Assembly: GCF_900115115.1 (NCBI RefSeq)
Contig: NZ_FOVI01000001.1
Span: 186,001 to 250,000 of the forward strand
Source: Paenimyroides ummariense
GTDB lineage: Bacteria > Bacteroidota > Bacteroidia > Flavobacteriales > Flavobacteriaceae
DNA: 64,000 nucleotides
Direction of reading: 5' to 3'
Shown piece after piece: positions 33,939-41,566 of the stretch. The notes under the pieces are model-generated. The model was not told where the DNA came from. It saw only the letters and a program-made list of their open reading frames with translations, and did not search any database. Every line of letters begins with the position of its first letter. The stretch's first letter is position 1. The position numbers and the translations under genes were made by a program.

Positions 33939-34889
33939 ATGAAAAAAGATTCATTAGTTACCGTTGTAAAAGAAACTCCATCGTTAACTACAGAAAAAGA
34001 AAAATTATTAAACGTCGTTAATCCAGAAAATGTTAAAGAAGGTGTTGTAGGTTCTGTAACAAAAATTTCCGATTATTTTGAATTATTAGTCGTTAAGTTT
34101 ATTGATGCTATTCCGTCAATAATTGCTGCAATATTAGTTTTAATCATTGGATTATTCATTATACGAACAGTTTTAAAACTTGTAAAAAAACGATTTGAAA
34201 AACGCAATGTTGATCTTTCCTTACGGGGTTTCTTACTATCAATCATTAAATTTGTTTTGTATGCTTTATTGATTTTATCGGTAGCAGGAAATCTTGGTTT
34301 TCAAACAACCGCGATTTTAGGAGCATTATCAGGTTTAGTCTTGGCAGCAGGTTTGGCTTTGCAAGGATCATTATCGAATTTTGCAGGTGGTGTGTTGATT
34401 TTATTATTCCGTCCGTTTGAAGTAGGCGATTACATAGAAAACTCTGCCGGAACCGATGGAACCGTAGAAAAAATCGATCTATTATACACCACTTTAAACA
34501 ACGCACAAGGAATAAAAGTTTTTAGTCCGAATGGAGCTTTGGCAAATTCTGTAATCAGAAATTTCTCGAAGATATCAAAACGCAGAATTGAATTTGCTTT
34601 AACCGTAAGCTATGCAGATAACATTCAAAAAGTACAACAGGCAATAGAAAGCAAACTAGCTACCGACAGCCGAGTTTTACAAGATCCAAAACCAGAGATT
34701 TTTGTAAAAGAATTAGCCGCAAGTGGTGTTGTCTTAACCGTTCGTGTTTGGGCTGCAAAAGCAGATTTTGGTTCGTTAAACTTTGAAATACAAGACGAAA
34801 TTAAAAATGCCATTTACGAAGGCGGATTCAGCAATCCTTTTGCTGCATCACCTATTCGTGTTATTAACGAAACACCTGAAAAGAAATAA
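33939..34889 (+). CDS. Small-conductance mechanosensitive channel (MscS family)
   Basis: The 316-residue protein has an unusual ~50-residue polar N-terminus before three TM helices. The pore helix TM3 reads LSGLVLAAGLALQGSLSNFAGGVLILLF, with the Gly/Ala pattern of MscS, followed by RPFEVGDYIE and a beta/alpha cytoplasmic domain (TTLNNAQGIKVFSPNGALANSVIRNFS). It releases solutes on membrane stretch. The N-terminal extension could reflect a start further in, but the ATG chosen has the only plausible leader. Confidence 0.94.
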   Translation: MKKDSLVTVVKETPSLTTEKEKLLNVVNPENVKEGVVGSVTKISDYFELLVVKFIDAIPSIIAAILVLIIGLFIIRTVLKLVKKRFEKRNVDLSLRGFLLSIIKFVLYALLILSVAGNLGFQTTAILGALSGLVLAAGLALQGSLSNFAGGVLILLFRPFEVGDYIENSAGTDGTVEKIDLLYTTLNNAQGIKVFSPNGALANSVIRNFSKISKRRIEFALTVSYADNIQKVQQAIESKLATDSRVLQDPKPEIFVKELAASGVVLTVRVWAAKADFGSLNFEIQDEIKNAIYEGGFSNPFAASPIRVINETPEKK

Positions 34890-34894
34890 CAATA

Positions 34895-34917
34895 AGCTCC
34901 TTAAATTTTAAGGAGCT
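34895..34917. terminator. Hairpin between mscS and the HD hydrolase gene
   Basis: AGCTCCTT pairs with AAGGAGCT around an A/T loop. The T-tract is short on both strands, so termination may be partial. Confidence 0.6.
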
Positions 34918-34925
34918 ATTTATTC

Positions 34926-35570
34926 TTACGCTTTTCCTTCCCATTCGTTATAAAACTGTTCTAAAAAACCTTCCATATATTGGTGACGGTTTTCTGCGAT
35001 TTTTTTACCGGTTTCGGTATTCATTAAATCTTTAAGCAGCAATAATTTTTCGTAGAAATGATTAATGGTTGTTCCTTTATGATTCTTGTATTCTTCTTTG
35101 GTCATTTTTAATTTTGGCTGAATTTCCGGGTCATACAACCCATTGTTTTTGTATCCGCCGTAATTAAAAGTCCGGGCAATACCAATGGCGCCAATAGCAT
35201 CTAAACGATCTGCATCTTGAACAATATCTAATTCTTTAGAATGAAACGTTTTGTTGAAATTTCCACCTTTAAAAGAAATGTTTTCGATGATTTTTACAAC
35301 ATGATCTTTAACCTCATCAATAATATCAATAGATGTCATAAATTCCATTGCTTTTTTAGGACCAATTGTTTCATTGCCGTTATGGAATTTACTGTCGGCG
35401 ATATCGTGCAACAAAGCTCCTAAAACAACAACTTGTTCATTTGCTTCTTCGGTTTTTAAAAGATTCAACGCATTGTTATATACACGTTGAATATGAAACC
35501 AGTCGTGACCGGTTTCGGCACCTTCTAATTCTTTCTTAACAAAATTTATGGTTTGATCTATGTAATTCAT
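34926..35570 (-). CDS. HD-domain phosphohydrolase
   Basis: The 214-residue protein has the metal-binding HD pattern: H26 in HDWFHIQRV, HD (H55-D56) in LLHDIADSKF, and D119/D121 in VQDADRLDAIGAIG. The GHDW..HI..V opening and the DADRLDAIGA motif are typical of YedJ/YpgQ-like HD hydrolases, some of which act on nucleotides. The substrate is unknown. Monocistronic, with a dispersed repeat upstream. Confidence 0.9.
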   Translation of the reverse strand: MNYIDQTINFVKKELEGAETGHDWFHIQRVYNNALNLLKTEEANEQVVVLGALLHDIADSKFHNGNETIGPKKAMEFMTSIDIIDEVKDHVVKIIENISFKGGNFNKTFHSKELDIVQDADRLDAIGAIGIARTFNYGGYKNNGLYDPEIQPKLKMTKEEYKNHKGTTINHFYEKLLLLKDLMNTETGKKIAENRHQYMEGFLEQFYNEWEGKA

Positions 35571-35601
35571 TTTAGTATTTTAATTAGACTATATTTTCAT
35601 T

Positions 35602-35629
35602 GAAAAGTCTCGACTTCGCTCGAACTGAC
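35602..35629 (-). repeat. Single dispersed palindromic repeat, GTCA family
   Basis: The minus strand reads GTCAGTTCGAGCGAAGTCGA followed by GACTTTTC, with an internal stem TTCGAG/CTCGAA-like pairing. It matches the element at 26842-26867 in head and core. Confidence 0.55.
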
Positions 35630-35670
35630 GAATTGCGGGTTAACACGTGACACACGATTTACCAAAGATT

Positions 35671-35697
35671 AAAAAAGCCGATATTTCTATCGGCTTT
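35671..35697 (-). terminator. Terminator of the acyl-ACP desaturase gene
   Basis: AAAGCCGATA pairs perfectly with TATCGGCTTT around TTTC. On the minus strand it runs into TTTTTT directly after the stop codon. Confidence 0.85.
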
Positions 35698-35700
35698 ATA

Positions 35701-36705
35701 TTATTTTACAATTGCTGGTGTCACCCATTTAAAAACGTGCGATTCGTCTGAAATCTTCATACGCTCAGCTAATTTTGCCATACGGTCTGGTAATTTCATC
35801 AGGTAATCTCTCGCTTTTTCTGCTTCATCGGTCAAATTAGTAATTTTATCGATTTCCCAACGTTTAATCAGCTTGTTTAAAATATCTACGTAATCCATAG
35901 ATGTGTAAACACCGATACGCTGTGCCGATTCTGAAAAATTATGGAATGCATCGCCAATCGCTCCGCCCGATTCACGAATTAAATTTGCCGGCATAGTAAT
36001 TTTTTTCTTCATCATGTAATGAAAAGCTTTCATCATTTCCGAAGGATCTACCTGAAAAATTCGCTCAACAAACTCTGAATACGCATGATGGTGACGCATT
36101 TCATCGCCCGCAATCAACTTACAAATCTTTGATAGTTTATGATCCCCATGCTTTTTAGCCAACTGTGCCACTCGGTTGTGCGATACATACGTTGCCAATT
36201 CCTGAAAACTGGTAAACACAAAGTTTTTATACGGATCGCGGTCTGTTCCCGGGTCAAAACCATCGTTAATTAAATATTGAGTGGTAACTTCTACCTCGCG
36301 CATGTTTACACGCCCAGATAAGTACAGATATTTGTTTAAAAGATCACCATGACGGTTTTCTTCACCCGTCCAGTGACGAATCCATTTTGCCCATCCGTTT
36401 CCACTACCATCTTCGCCTCCCATTTGGTCAACACCTTCTACATCCATCAACCAAGATTCATACGTTGGTAACGCTTCTTCGGTAATGGTATCGCCTACTA
36501 AAACCACCCAGAAATCGTAAGGTAATTCTTTTGCATAAGCTTGTAGTTCACGAACTTCTTCTAAAAAGTTTTCGTTGCGTGAATCGGGTAACATATCTGA
36601 AGGCTGCCAGATCTTTTCTACAGGAATTAAATAATTCTGCACAAAAGTATCTATGTTCTTTTCCAAGAACTGCATTACTTCTAATCGAACATTTTGAATA
36701 GACAT
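35701..36705 (-). CDS. Acyl-ACP desaturase (soluble diiron, stearoyl-ACP type)
   Basis: The 334-residue protein has the two EExxH motifs of soluble diiron desaturases: EENRH (115-119) and DEMRHHH (201-207), with an intermediate E169 in SFQELATY. LPDSRNENF and WIRHWTGEENRHGDLLNKYL match plant stearoyl-ACP and bacterial DesA-type enzymes. It introduces a cis double bond into acyl-ACP using O2 and ferredoxin. It is followed by a terminator and lies 31 nt after plsC, which would incorporate the unsaturated chains. Confidence 0.95.
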   Translation of the reverse strand: MSIQNVRLEVMQFLEKNIDTFVQNYLIPVEKIWQPSDMLPDSRNENFLEEVRELQAYAKELPYDFWVVLVGDTITEEALPTYESWLMDVEGVDQMGGEDGSGNGWAKWIRHWTGEENRHGDLLNKYLYLSGRVNMREVEVTTQYLINDGFDPGTDRDPYKNFVFTSFQELATYVSHNRVAQLAKKHGDHKLSKICKLIAGDEMRHHHAYSEFVERIFQVDPSEMMKAFHYMMKKKITMPANLIRESGGAIGDAFHNFSESAQRIGVYTSMDYVDILNKLIKRWEIDKITNLTDEAEKARDYLMKLPDRMAKLAERMKISDESHVFKWVTPAIVK

Positions 36706-36736
36706 TTTTACTGTTTTTTGTACAACTTGCGTTGTG

Positions 36737-37468
36737 TTATTTTATGGAAGAAACGATTGCTTCTTCGGTTTTTTGGAATAAGGTGGCAAAATCGTAGTCT
36801 GAAACTTTCATTGCTTCGTGTACTTCTAATGTTATTGCGCTTCCTAATCCCATTGGAAACATTCCGAAACGAAACATTTTCCAAGAATTATTTATTGTTA
36901 AAGGCACCAAATAAGCATCGGGTGCAAATTTGCAAAGCATTTTTACGCCGTTTTCTGAAAAGCGTTTTGGAGCACCGTTTTTAGATCGTGTTCCTTCGGG
37001 AAAAATTACTGCAGAACGGTTGTGTTTCTGTATGTATTCGCCCAAACCTTTAATGGCAGGTAGTGCTTGTTTTGGATCGTTACGATCTATTAAAACCGAT
37101 CCGCCGTGTTTTAAATTATACGAAACACTTGGTATACCCTTACCTAATTCTTTTTTACTTACAAATTTTGGATGTGTTTTTCGTAAAAACCAGATCATTG
37201 AAACAATATCAAACATTGATTGGTGGTTTGATACATAAATAATTGGTTTGTTTACAGGTAATTTTTCAAGCCCTTTTACTGCAAAAGTTGTCCCTAAAAC
37301 ATTGGCACTGCGCATTAGAAACCATTGTAGTATAACAACGCTGCGTGTATGTGCCTGGTATCCAAATAAATTCAAACAAATCCATTGTATCGGATGAAAA
37401 ATTAATAAGCTTAAGCTTAAGAACAAATAATATACAATACTTAACGGATAAGATAAAATTTTGTGCAC
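36737..37468 (-). CDS. plsC: 1-acyl-sn-glycerol-3-phosphate acyltransferase
   Basis: The 243-residue membrane protein has an N-terminal hydrophobic region (about 7-28), the HX4D catalytic motif NHQSMFD (H82, D87), VSKKELGKGIP and FPEGTRS (156-162), all standard for the LPA acyltransferase family. It makes phosphatidic acid from lysophosphatidic acid at the inner membrane. It is transcribed with the acyl-ACP desaturase just downstream. This suggests a small phospholipid-synthesis operon. Confidence 0.94.
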   Translation of the reverse strand: MHKILSYPLSIVYYLFLSLSLLIFHPIQWICLNLFGYQAHTRSVVILQWFLMRSANVLGTTFAVKGLEKLPVNKPIIYVSNHQSMFDIVSMIWFLRKTHPKFVSKKELGKGIPSVSYNLKHGGSVLIDRNDPKQALPAIKGLGEYIQKHNRSAVIFPEGTRSKNGAPKRFSENGVKMLCKFAPDAYLVPLTINNSWKMFRFGMFPMGLGSAITLEVHEAMKVSDYDFATLFQKTEEAIVSSIK

Positions 37469-37502
37469 TTTTCGTAATTTATGTTCAAATATACGACAAA
37501 TA

Positions 37503-37532
37503 AAAAAATCTACCGAAATTCGATAGATTTTT
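37503..37532 (-). terminator. Probable terminator of the bacilliredoxin gene
   Basis: AAAATCTA pairs with TAGATTTT around a loop with an inner CGAA/TTCG pairing; a T-tract follows on the minus strand. Confidence 0.65.
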
Positions 37533-37554
37533 ATATATTTTTTCAGTTAAAAGA

Positions 37555-37965
37555 TTAACAATGTTCGTTGTAAGCTTCTTTTAGGTTTTCTGAAATAATT
37601 TCTGCCGGATGGCCTTCGATATGATGACGCTCTAACATGTGCACCAATTCTCCGTTTTTGAACAATGCCATAGATGGTGATGATGGTGGAAATGGAAACA
37701 TTTTTTCGCGTGCTGTATCAACCGCTTCTTTGTTTACACCTGCAAAAACCGTTACAATATTTTCTGGTTTTTTACCGTTGTTTAAACTCATAATTGCGCC
37801 CGGACGTGCATTTCTCGCCGCACAACCACAAACCGAATTTACAACTACTAATGTTGTTCCTTCTTTTGATAAAGCGTTTTCAACTTCTTCTGATGTATAT
37901 AATGCTTCAAAACCTGCCGAAGTTAATTCAGCCTGCATTGGTTTTACTATTTCTTCTGGATACAT
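37555..37965 (-). CDS. BrxA/BrxB family bacilliredoxin
   Basis: The 136-residue thioredoxin-fold protein carries the unusual CGC active site (C46-G-C48) in VVNSVCGCAARNARPG, which defines bacilliredoxins (YphP/YqiW). FPFPPSSPSMALFKNGELVHMLERHHIEGHPAEI is also conserved. In Firmicutes these reduce S-bacillithiolated proteins; many Bacteroidota also make bacillithiol, and the DinB-like protein at 5.3 kb could belong to the same thiol system. A free cysteine is at the C-terminus. Monocistronic. Confidence 0.93.
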   Translation of the reverse strand: MYPEEIVKPMQAELTSAGFEALYTSEEVENALSKEGTTLVVVNSVCGCAARNARPGAIMSLNNGKKPENIVTVFAGVNKEAVDTAREKMFPFPPSSPSMALFKNGELVHMLERHHIEGHPAEIISENLKEAYNEHC

Positions 37966-38077
37966 GATCTGTTAAATTAAAATTTCTACAAATTTAATCA
38001 TTTTTTGGTTATGGTTAAATAGACCAAAACTTAAAGAAATGTTATTTATTGTTTGACATTTTCATTAATCTTTATAT

Positions 38078-38158
38078 TCTGCAAGGTTTTAAAAACCTTG
38101 TAGATATGTAATTTGCACATATATTATACCTACAAGGTCTAAAAAAGACCTTGCAGGA
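38078..38158. repeat. REPIN-like inverted doublet, copy 3, remote from the RAYT gene
   Basis: Units at 38078-38104 (TCTGCAAGG...CCTTGTAGA) and 38128-38158 (ATACCTACAAGG...CCTTGCAGGA) face each other across a ~24-nt spacer. The outer arms carry GCAAGG and the inner arms TGTAGA/CCTACA, the same polarity as the copies beside the RAYT gene 21 kb away. The left unit has lost one C. Confidence 0.85.
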
Positions 38159-38298
38159 TAACAAACAACAATATGCTAATGATATTTAAGTTAATAAGAT
38201 CTATTTCAGGTTTTACATAATTTATCATCATTCAAAAAAATCTGTGAAATATGTCGTAAAATAAAACCAACATAGTTTTCTAAATATCAATTAAAAAC

Positions 38299-38306
38299 TA
38301 TTTTTG
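38299..38306 (+). promoter_or_regulatory. Probable -7 element for the LD-carboxypeptidase operon
   Basis: TATTTTTG matches TAnnTTTG, 15 nt before the ATG. No -33 TTG is evident. Confidence 0.4.
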
Positions 38307-38321
38307 TTTAAAATTATCATC

Positions 38322-39218
38322 ATGAAAATTCCCGCATATTTACAAAAAGGCGATACCGTAGCAATGGTTTGTACCGCAAGAAGTTTTACCAGAGATGAAG
38401 CTCAAGAAGCCGTTTCACTTTTTGAATCGTGGGGATTGAACATTGTTTTTGGATCCACTATTGACATTAACGCGAATCAATTAGGTGGAACCGACGAACA
38501 ACGAACAGATGATTTACAGCGTATGATGGATGACGATTCTATTAAAGCCATTTGGATTGCGCGCGGTGGTTACGGAACCGTTCGAATCATTGATAAACTC
38601 GATTTTTCTAAATTCGTAAAAAATCCAAAATGGGTCATTGGCTTTAGCGACATTACCGTTTTACACAGCCATATTCACAATTTGGGCATCGCCACTTTGC
38701 ACGCCATTATGCCGTATTCTGTACCAAAAGCGTTGAACGAAGCTAAAGAAACATTGCGTCAGGCTTTATTTAATGAAGATTATCAAATTGAAATTCCATC
38801 GAATTCAAGTAATAAAACCGGCAATGCAGAAGGTTTGCTTGTTGGCGGAAATTTATCGATTATTTATAGTTTGTTAGGATCGAAATCATCCATCAACACA
38901 AAAAATAAAATATTGTATTTGGAAGATTTAGATGAATATTTGTATCATATCGACCGAATGTTTTACAACTTAAAACGCAATGGTTATTTCGATGATTTAA
39001 ATGGATTGATTATTGGCGGAATGACCGATATGCACGACAACCAGATTCCTTTTGGATATGATGTTAAGCAGATTGTTTTGGATCTTTGCAAAGAATACAA
39101 TTTCCCAATTTGTTTTGATTTTCCTGCGGGTCACATTCCTGATAATCGTGCTTTAAATTTGGGAACAAAAGTTTCGTTAAACATCAATAACGAATCTACA
39201 TCTCTAAAATATATTTAA
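38322..39218 (+). CDS. S66 family LD-carboxypeptidase
   Basis: The 298-residue protein has AYLQKGDTVAMV at the start, WIARGGYGTVRIID, the nucleophile Ser S109 in GFSDIT, EGLLVGGNLSI, and the YLEDLDEYLYHIDRM and GHIPDNRALNLGT segments that supply the Glu/His partners. It cleaves the terminal D-Ala of muropeptide tetrapeptides during cell-wall recycling. A TTG six codons upstream is in frame, but the ATG at 38322 fits the -7 box and the family N-terminus. yraN follows after 1 nt. Confidence 0.94.
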   Translation: MKIPAYLQKGDTVAMVCTARSFTRDEAQEAVSLFESWGLNIVFGSTIDINANQLGGTDEQRTDDLQRMMDDDSIKAIWIARGGYGTVRIIDKLDFSKFVKNPKWVIGFSDITVLHSHIHNLGIATLHAIMPYSVPKALNEAKETLRQALFNEDYQIEIPSNSSNKTGNAEGLLVGGNLSIIYSLLGSKSSINTKNKILYLEDLDEYLYHIDRMFYNLKRNGYFDDLNGLIIGGMTDMHDNQIPFGYDVKQIVLDLCKEYNFPICFDFPAGHIPDNRALNLGTKVSLNINNESTSLKYI

Positions 39219-39219
39219 A

Positions 39220-39576
39220 ATGGCAACGCATAACGATACTGGAAAACAAGGCGAACAATTGGCTAAAGAATTTTTAGTAGCCAACAATTATGTTATTCTT
39301 GAAACGAATTATCGTTACAAAAAAGCCGAAATAGATATTATCGCTGCTAAAGAAAATATTTTAGCAATTATCGAAGTCAAAACCAGAACATCGACTCATT
39401 TTGGCGAGCCCGAAAGCTTTGTGAACAACAAAAAAATCAAACTTATTTTAGAAGCTACCAATGCGTACATCATAGAAAAAGATTTGGATTTAGAGGTAAG
39501 TCTGGATATTATTTCGGTTGTTATAGGTAAAGAAAACGAGATAAATCACATACCAAACGCGTATTATTTCTTTTAA
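39220..39576 (+). CDS. YraN family (UPF0102) endonuclease-like protein
   Basis: The 118-residue protein has GKQGEQLAKEFLVANNYVILETNYRYKKAEIDIIA and IIEVKTRTSTHFG, the restriction-endonuclease-like E...D...EVK core of UPF0102. The in vivo role is unclear; related proteins have nuclease activity in vitro. It is coupled to the LD-carboxypeptidase gene by a 1-nt gap, a pairing I recall as common in flavobacteria. Confidence 0.9.
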   Translation: MATHNDTGKQGEQLAKEFLVANNYVILETNYRYKKAEIDIIAAKENILAIIEVKTRTSTHFGEPESFVNNKKIKLILEATNAYIIEKDLDLEVSLDIISVVIGKENEINHIPNAYYFF

Positions 39577-39656
39577 CTGCTAAATTATTTATTTGTTAAT
39601 ATTCCGTTTAAATTAAAAGTAGGTTGAAAGATTTTTTGTAATTTTAAACAAAAAGC

Positions 39657-41051
39657 ATGAACTCTTTTCGGACAGAAACTGATTTATTAGGCGATTTACA
39701 GATACCCGAAAATGCCTACTACGGCGTGCAAACCCAACGCGCTATTAACAACTTTAAAATATCGAACCACAAATTATATCAGTATCCCATTTTTATAAAA
39801 TCGTTAGCGGTTGTGAAATTAGCGGCTGTTGAAACGAATTTTGAATTAGGATTGATCAACGAAACACTGAAAGATGCTATTTCGCAAGCTTGTTTAGATA
39901 TTCTGAAAGACCAGTATTTTGAGCAGTTTCCTATTGATATGATTCAGGGTGGTGCAGGAACTTCGGTAAATATGAATGCCAACGAGGTAATTGCGAATAT
40001 TGCTCTGGAAAAACTGGGGCATCAAAAAGGAGATTATCAGTATTGTTCTCCGAACGATCATGTGAATCTATCACAATCTACTAACGATGCGTATCCTTCG
40101 GCATTAAAACTGGCACTATTTCAATCATCGAAACAAGTTACTAATGCGTTAGAAAAATTGTTTTTTGCTTTGGATAGAAAAGCGAAAGAGTTTGAAAACG
40201 TTATTAAAATGGGGCGAACCCAATTGCAAGATGCCGTTCCAATGACTTTAGGTCAGGAATTTGAAGCATTTGCATTTACACTGAAAAAAGAAATTCCGTA
40301 TTTACAAGATCAGGCTTTTCAGTTTTTAGAAGTAAATATGGGCGCAACCGCCATCGGCACCGGATTAAACGCTCCGAAAGGTTACGCACAACTTTGTGCA
40401 GAAAAATTGGCAACTCTTTTAAACGAACCGGTTAAGTTGGCAGAAAATTTAGTCGAAGCAACATCTGATACCAGCAGTTTTGTAGGTTATGCCAGCGCGT
40501 TAAAAAAGTTGGCTGTAAAATTATCTAAAATCTGTAACGATTTACGATTGTTAACATCGGGACCGCGAACTGGTTTGTACGAAATTAACTTACCGCCAAA
40601 ACAACCGGGATCGTCAATTATGCCGGGTAAAGTAAATCCGGTAATTCCGGAAGTGGTGAATCAGGTTTGTTTTAAAATAATTGGGAACGAACTAACCGTG
40701 AGTTTAGCTGCCGAAGCCGGACAATTACAATTAAATGTTATGGAACCAATTATTGCATTGACCTTATTTGATTCGATTGAAATATTAACAAACGCCATTG
40801 ACACACTACGTGTTGAATGTATTGAAGGAATCACAGCAAACACCGACCATTTAAGAAACGAAGTACAAAACAGCATTGGTATTGTTACAGCTTTAAACCC
40901 AATAATAGGTTATAAAAATAGTACTAAAATTGCCAAACAGGCATTGCAAGAAAACCGCAGCGTTTATGATTTAATTATTGAACAAAATATTTTAACAAAA
41001 GAACAATTGGATACTTATTTAGATCCAAAAAACATGCTGAGTTCGCATTAA
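39657..41051 (+). CDS. aspA: Aspartate ammonia-lyase
   Basis: The 464-residue protein is a fumarase/aspartase superfamily tetramer. TETDLLGDLQIPENAYYGVQTQRAINNF opens it; GGAGTSVNMNANEVIAN, PNDHVNLSQSTNDAYP and the SS-loop GSSIMPGKVNPVIPEVVNQV (S319-S320) follow. The opening and the SS-loop residues are closer to AspA than to FumC, so it should interconvert aspartate and fumarate plus ammonia, feeding the TCA cycle. Monocistronic, ending at a strong terminator. Confidence 0.94.
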   Translation: MNSFRTETDLLGDLQIPENAYYGVQTQRAINNFKISNHKLYQYPIFIKSLAVVKLAAVETNFELGLINETLKDAISQACLDILKDQYFEQFPIDMIQGGAGTSVNMNANEVIANIALEKLGHQKGDYQYCSPNDHVNLSQSTNDAYPSALKLALFQSSKQVTNALEKLFFALDRKAKEFENVIKMGRTQLQDAVPMTLGQEFEAFAFTLKKEIPYLQDQAFQFLEVNMGATAIGTGLNAPKGYAQLCAEKLATLLNEPVKLAENLVEATSDTSSFVGYASALKKLAVKLSKICNDLRLLTSGPRTGLYEINLPPKQPGSSIMPGKVNPVIPEVVNQVCFKIIGNELTVSLAAEAGQLQLNVMEPIIALTLFDSIEILTNAIDTLRVECIEGITANTDHLRNEVQNSIGIVTALNPIIGYKNSTKIAKQALQENRSVYDLIIEQNILTKEQLDTYLDPKNMLSSH

Positions 41052-41057
41052 CATAAA

Positions 41058-41090
41058 ATAACCCCGAATAAATTTCGGGGTTATAAAAAA
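41058..41090. terminator. Terminator shared by aspA and the HMA gene
   Basis: ATAACCCCGAA pairs with TTCGGGGTTAT around a short A/T loop; an A-tract follows, serving the minus-strand gene as a T-tract. Confidence 0.78.
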
Positions 41091-41094
41091 TTAT

Positions 41095-41442
41095 TTACGA
41101 TTCACGATCGTATTTACAACAGCCATGTAAACCATCGTAGTTCTCTTTTGTTGCTTTAACATCTTTTGTATCATGACCAGCTTTAGCAACCGATTCTTGA
41201 ATTTTTAAAGCATCTGTTTTATTTTCGTCGATAATCAAGTGAAGCGTTTGATCATCTGCATGCCACTCTGCCGATTTTACTCCTTTTACGCTAAAAGCAG
41301 CTTTTTCAATACGTTTTTTACACATATCGCAGTTACCTTTTACCTCAACATCAACTTTTGCGTTTTTGTTTTTCTTTTCTTGCGCTGTAGTTGTAAATGC
41401 AACACCTAAAACAGCCAATAATACTAATAAGTATTTTTTCAT
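41095..41442 (-). CDS. Secreted heavy-metal-associated (HMA) domain protein
   Basis: The 115-residue protein has a signal peptide ending TTTAQ and one HMA domain with GNCDMCKKRIE (C38, C41), the CxxC used to bind Cu(I). A second pair (C108-C109, in HGCCKY) sits at the C-terminus. Periplasmic copper-binding of the CopZ/CopP type is the likely role. It lies downstream of a TonB-dependent receptor and an HYC_CC_PP protein, all leftward, forming a probable copper cluster. Confidence 0.88.
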   Translation of the reverse strand: MKKYLLVLLAVLGVAFTTTAQEKKNKNAKVDVEVKGNCDMCKKRIEKAAFSVKGVKSAEWHADDQTLHLIIDENKTDALKIQESVAKAGHDTKDVKATKENYDGLHGCCKYDRES

Positions 41443-41566
41443 TTTTCTTTATATTTTAAATTGTTTATTTGTTTAATCGTTTAATTGCTTATCCGTTAAG
41501 ATTGTTTCATTTGACAATAACAAACCAAATGTTAGACTTTTGAGATTATGAATTTAGACTAAAATA

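Larger units (their letters stand above)
37966..38321. other. 356-nt intergenic region holding a REPIN-like repeat and a promoter
   Basis: This is the only gene-free stretch longer than 300 nt. It contains a dispersed inverted doublet (38078-38158) and a -7 box just before the LD-carboxypeptidase start. The rest is AT-rich with no further structure that I can see. Confidence 0.7.

Noticed and set aside
38041..38321. tRNA or small RNA gene in the longest intergenic region
   Set aside because: No cloverleaf or conserved tRNA bases were found; the structure is accounted for by the REPIN-like doublet.
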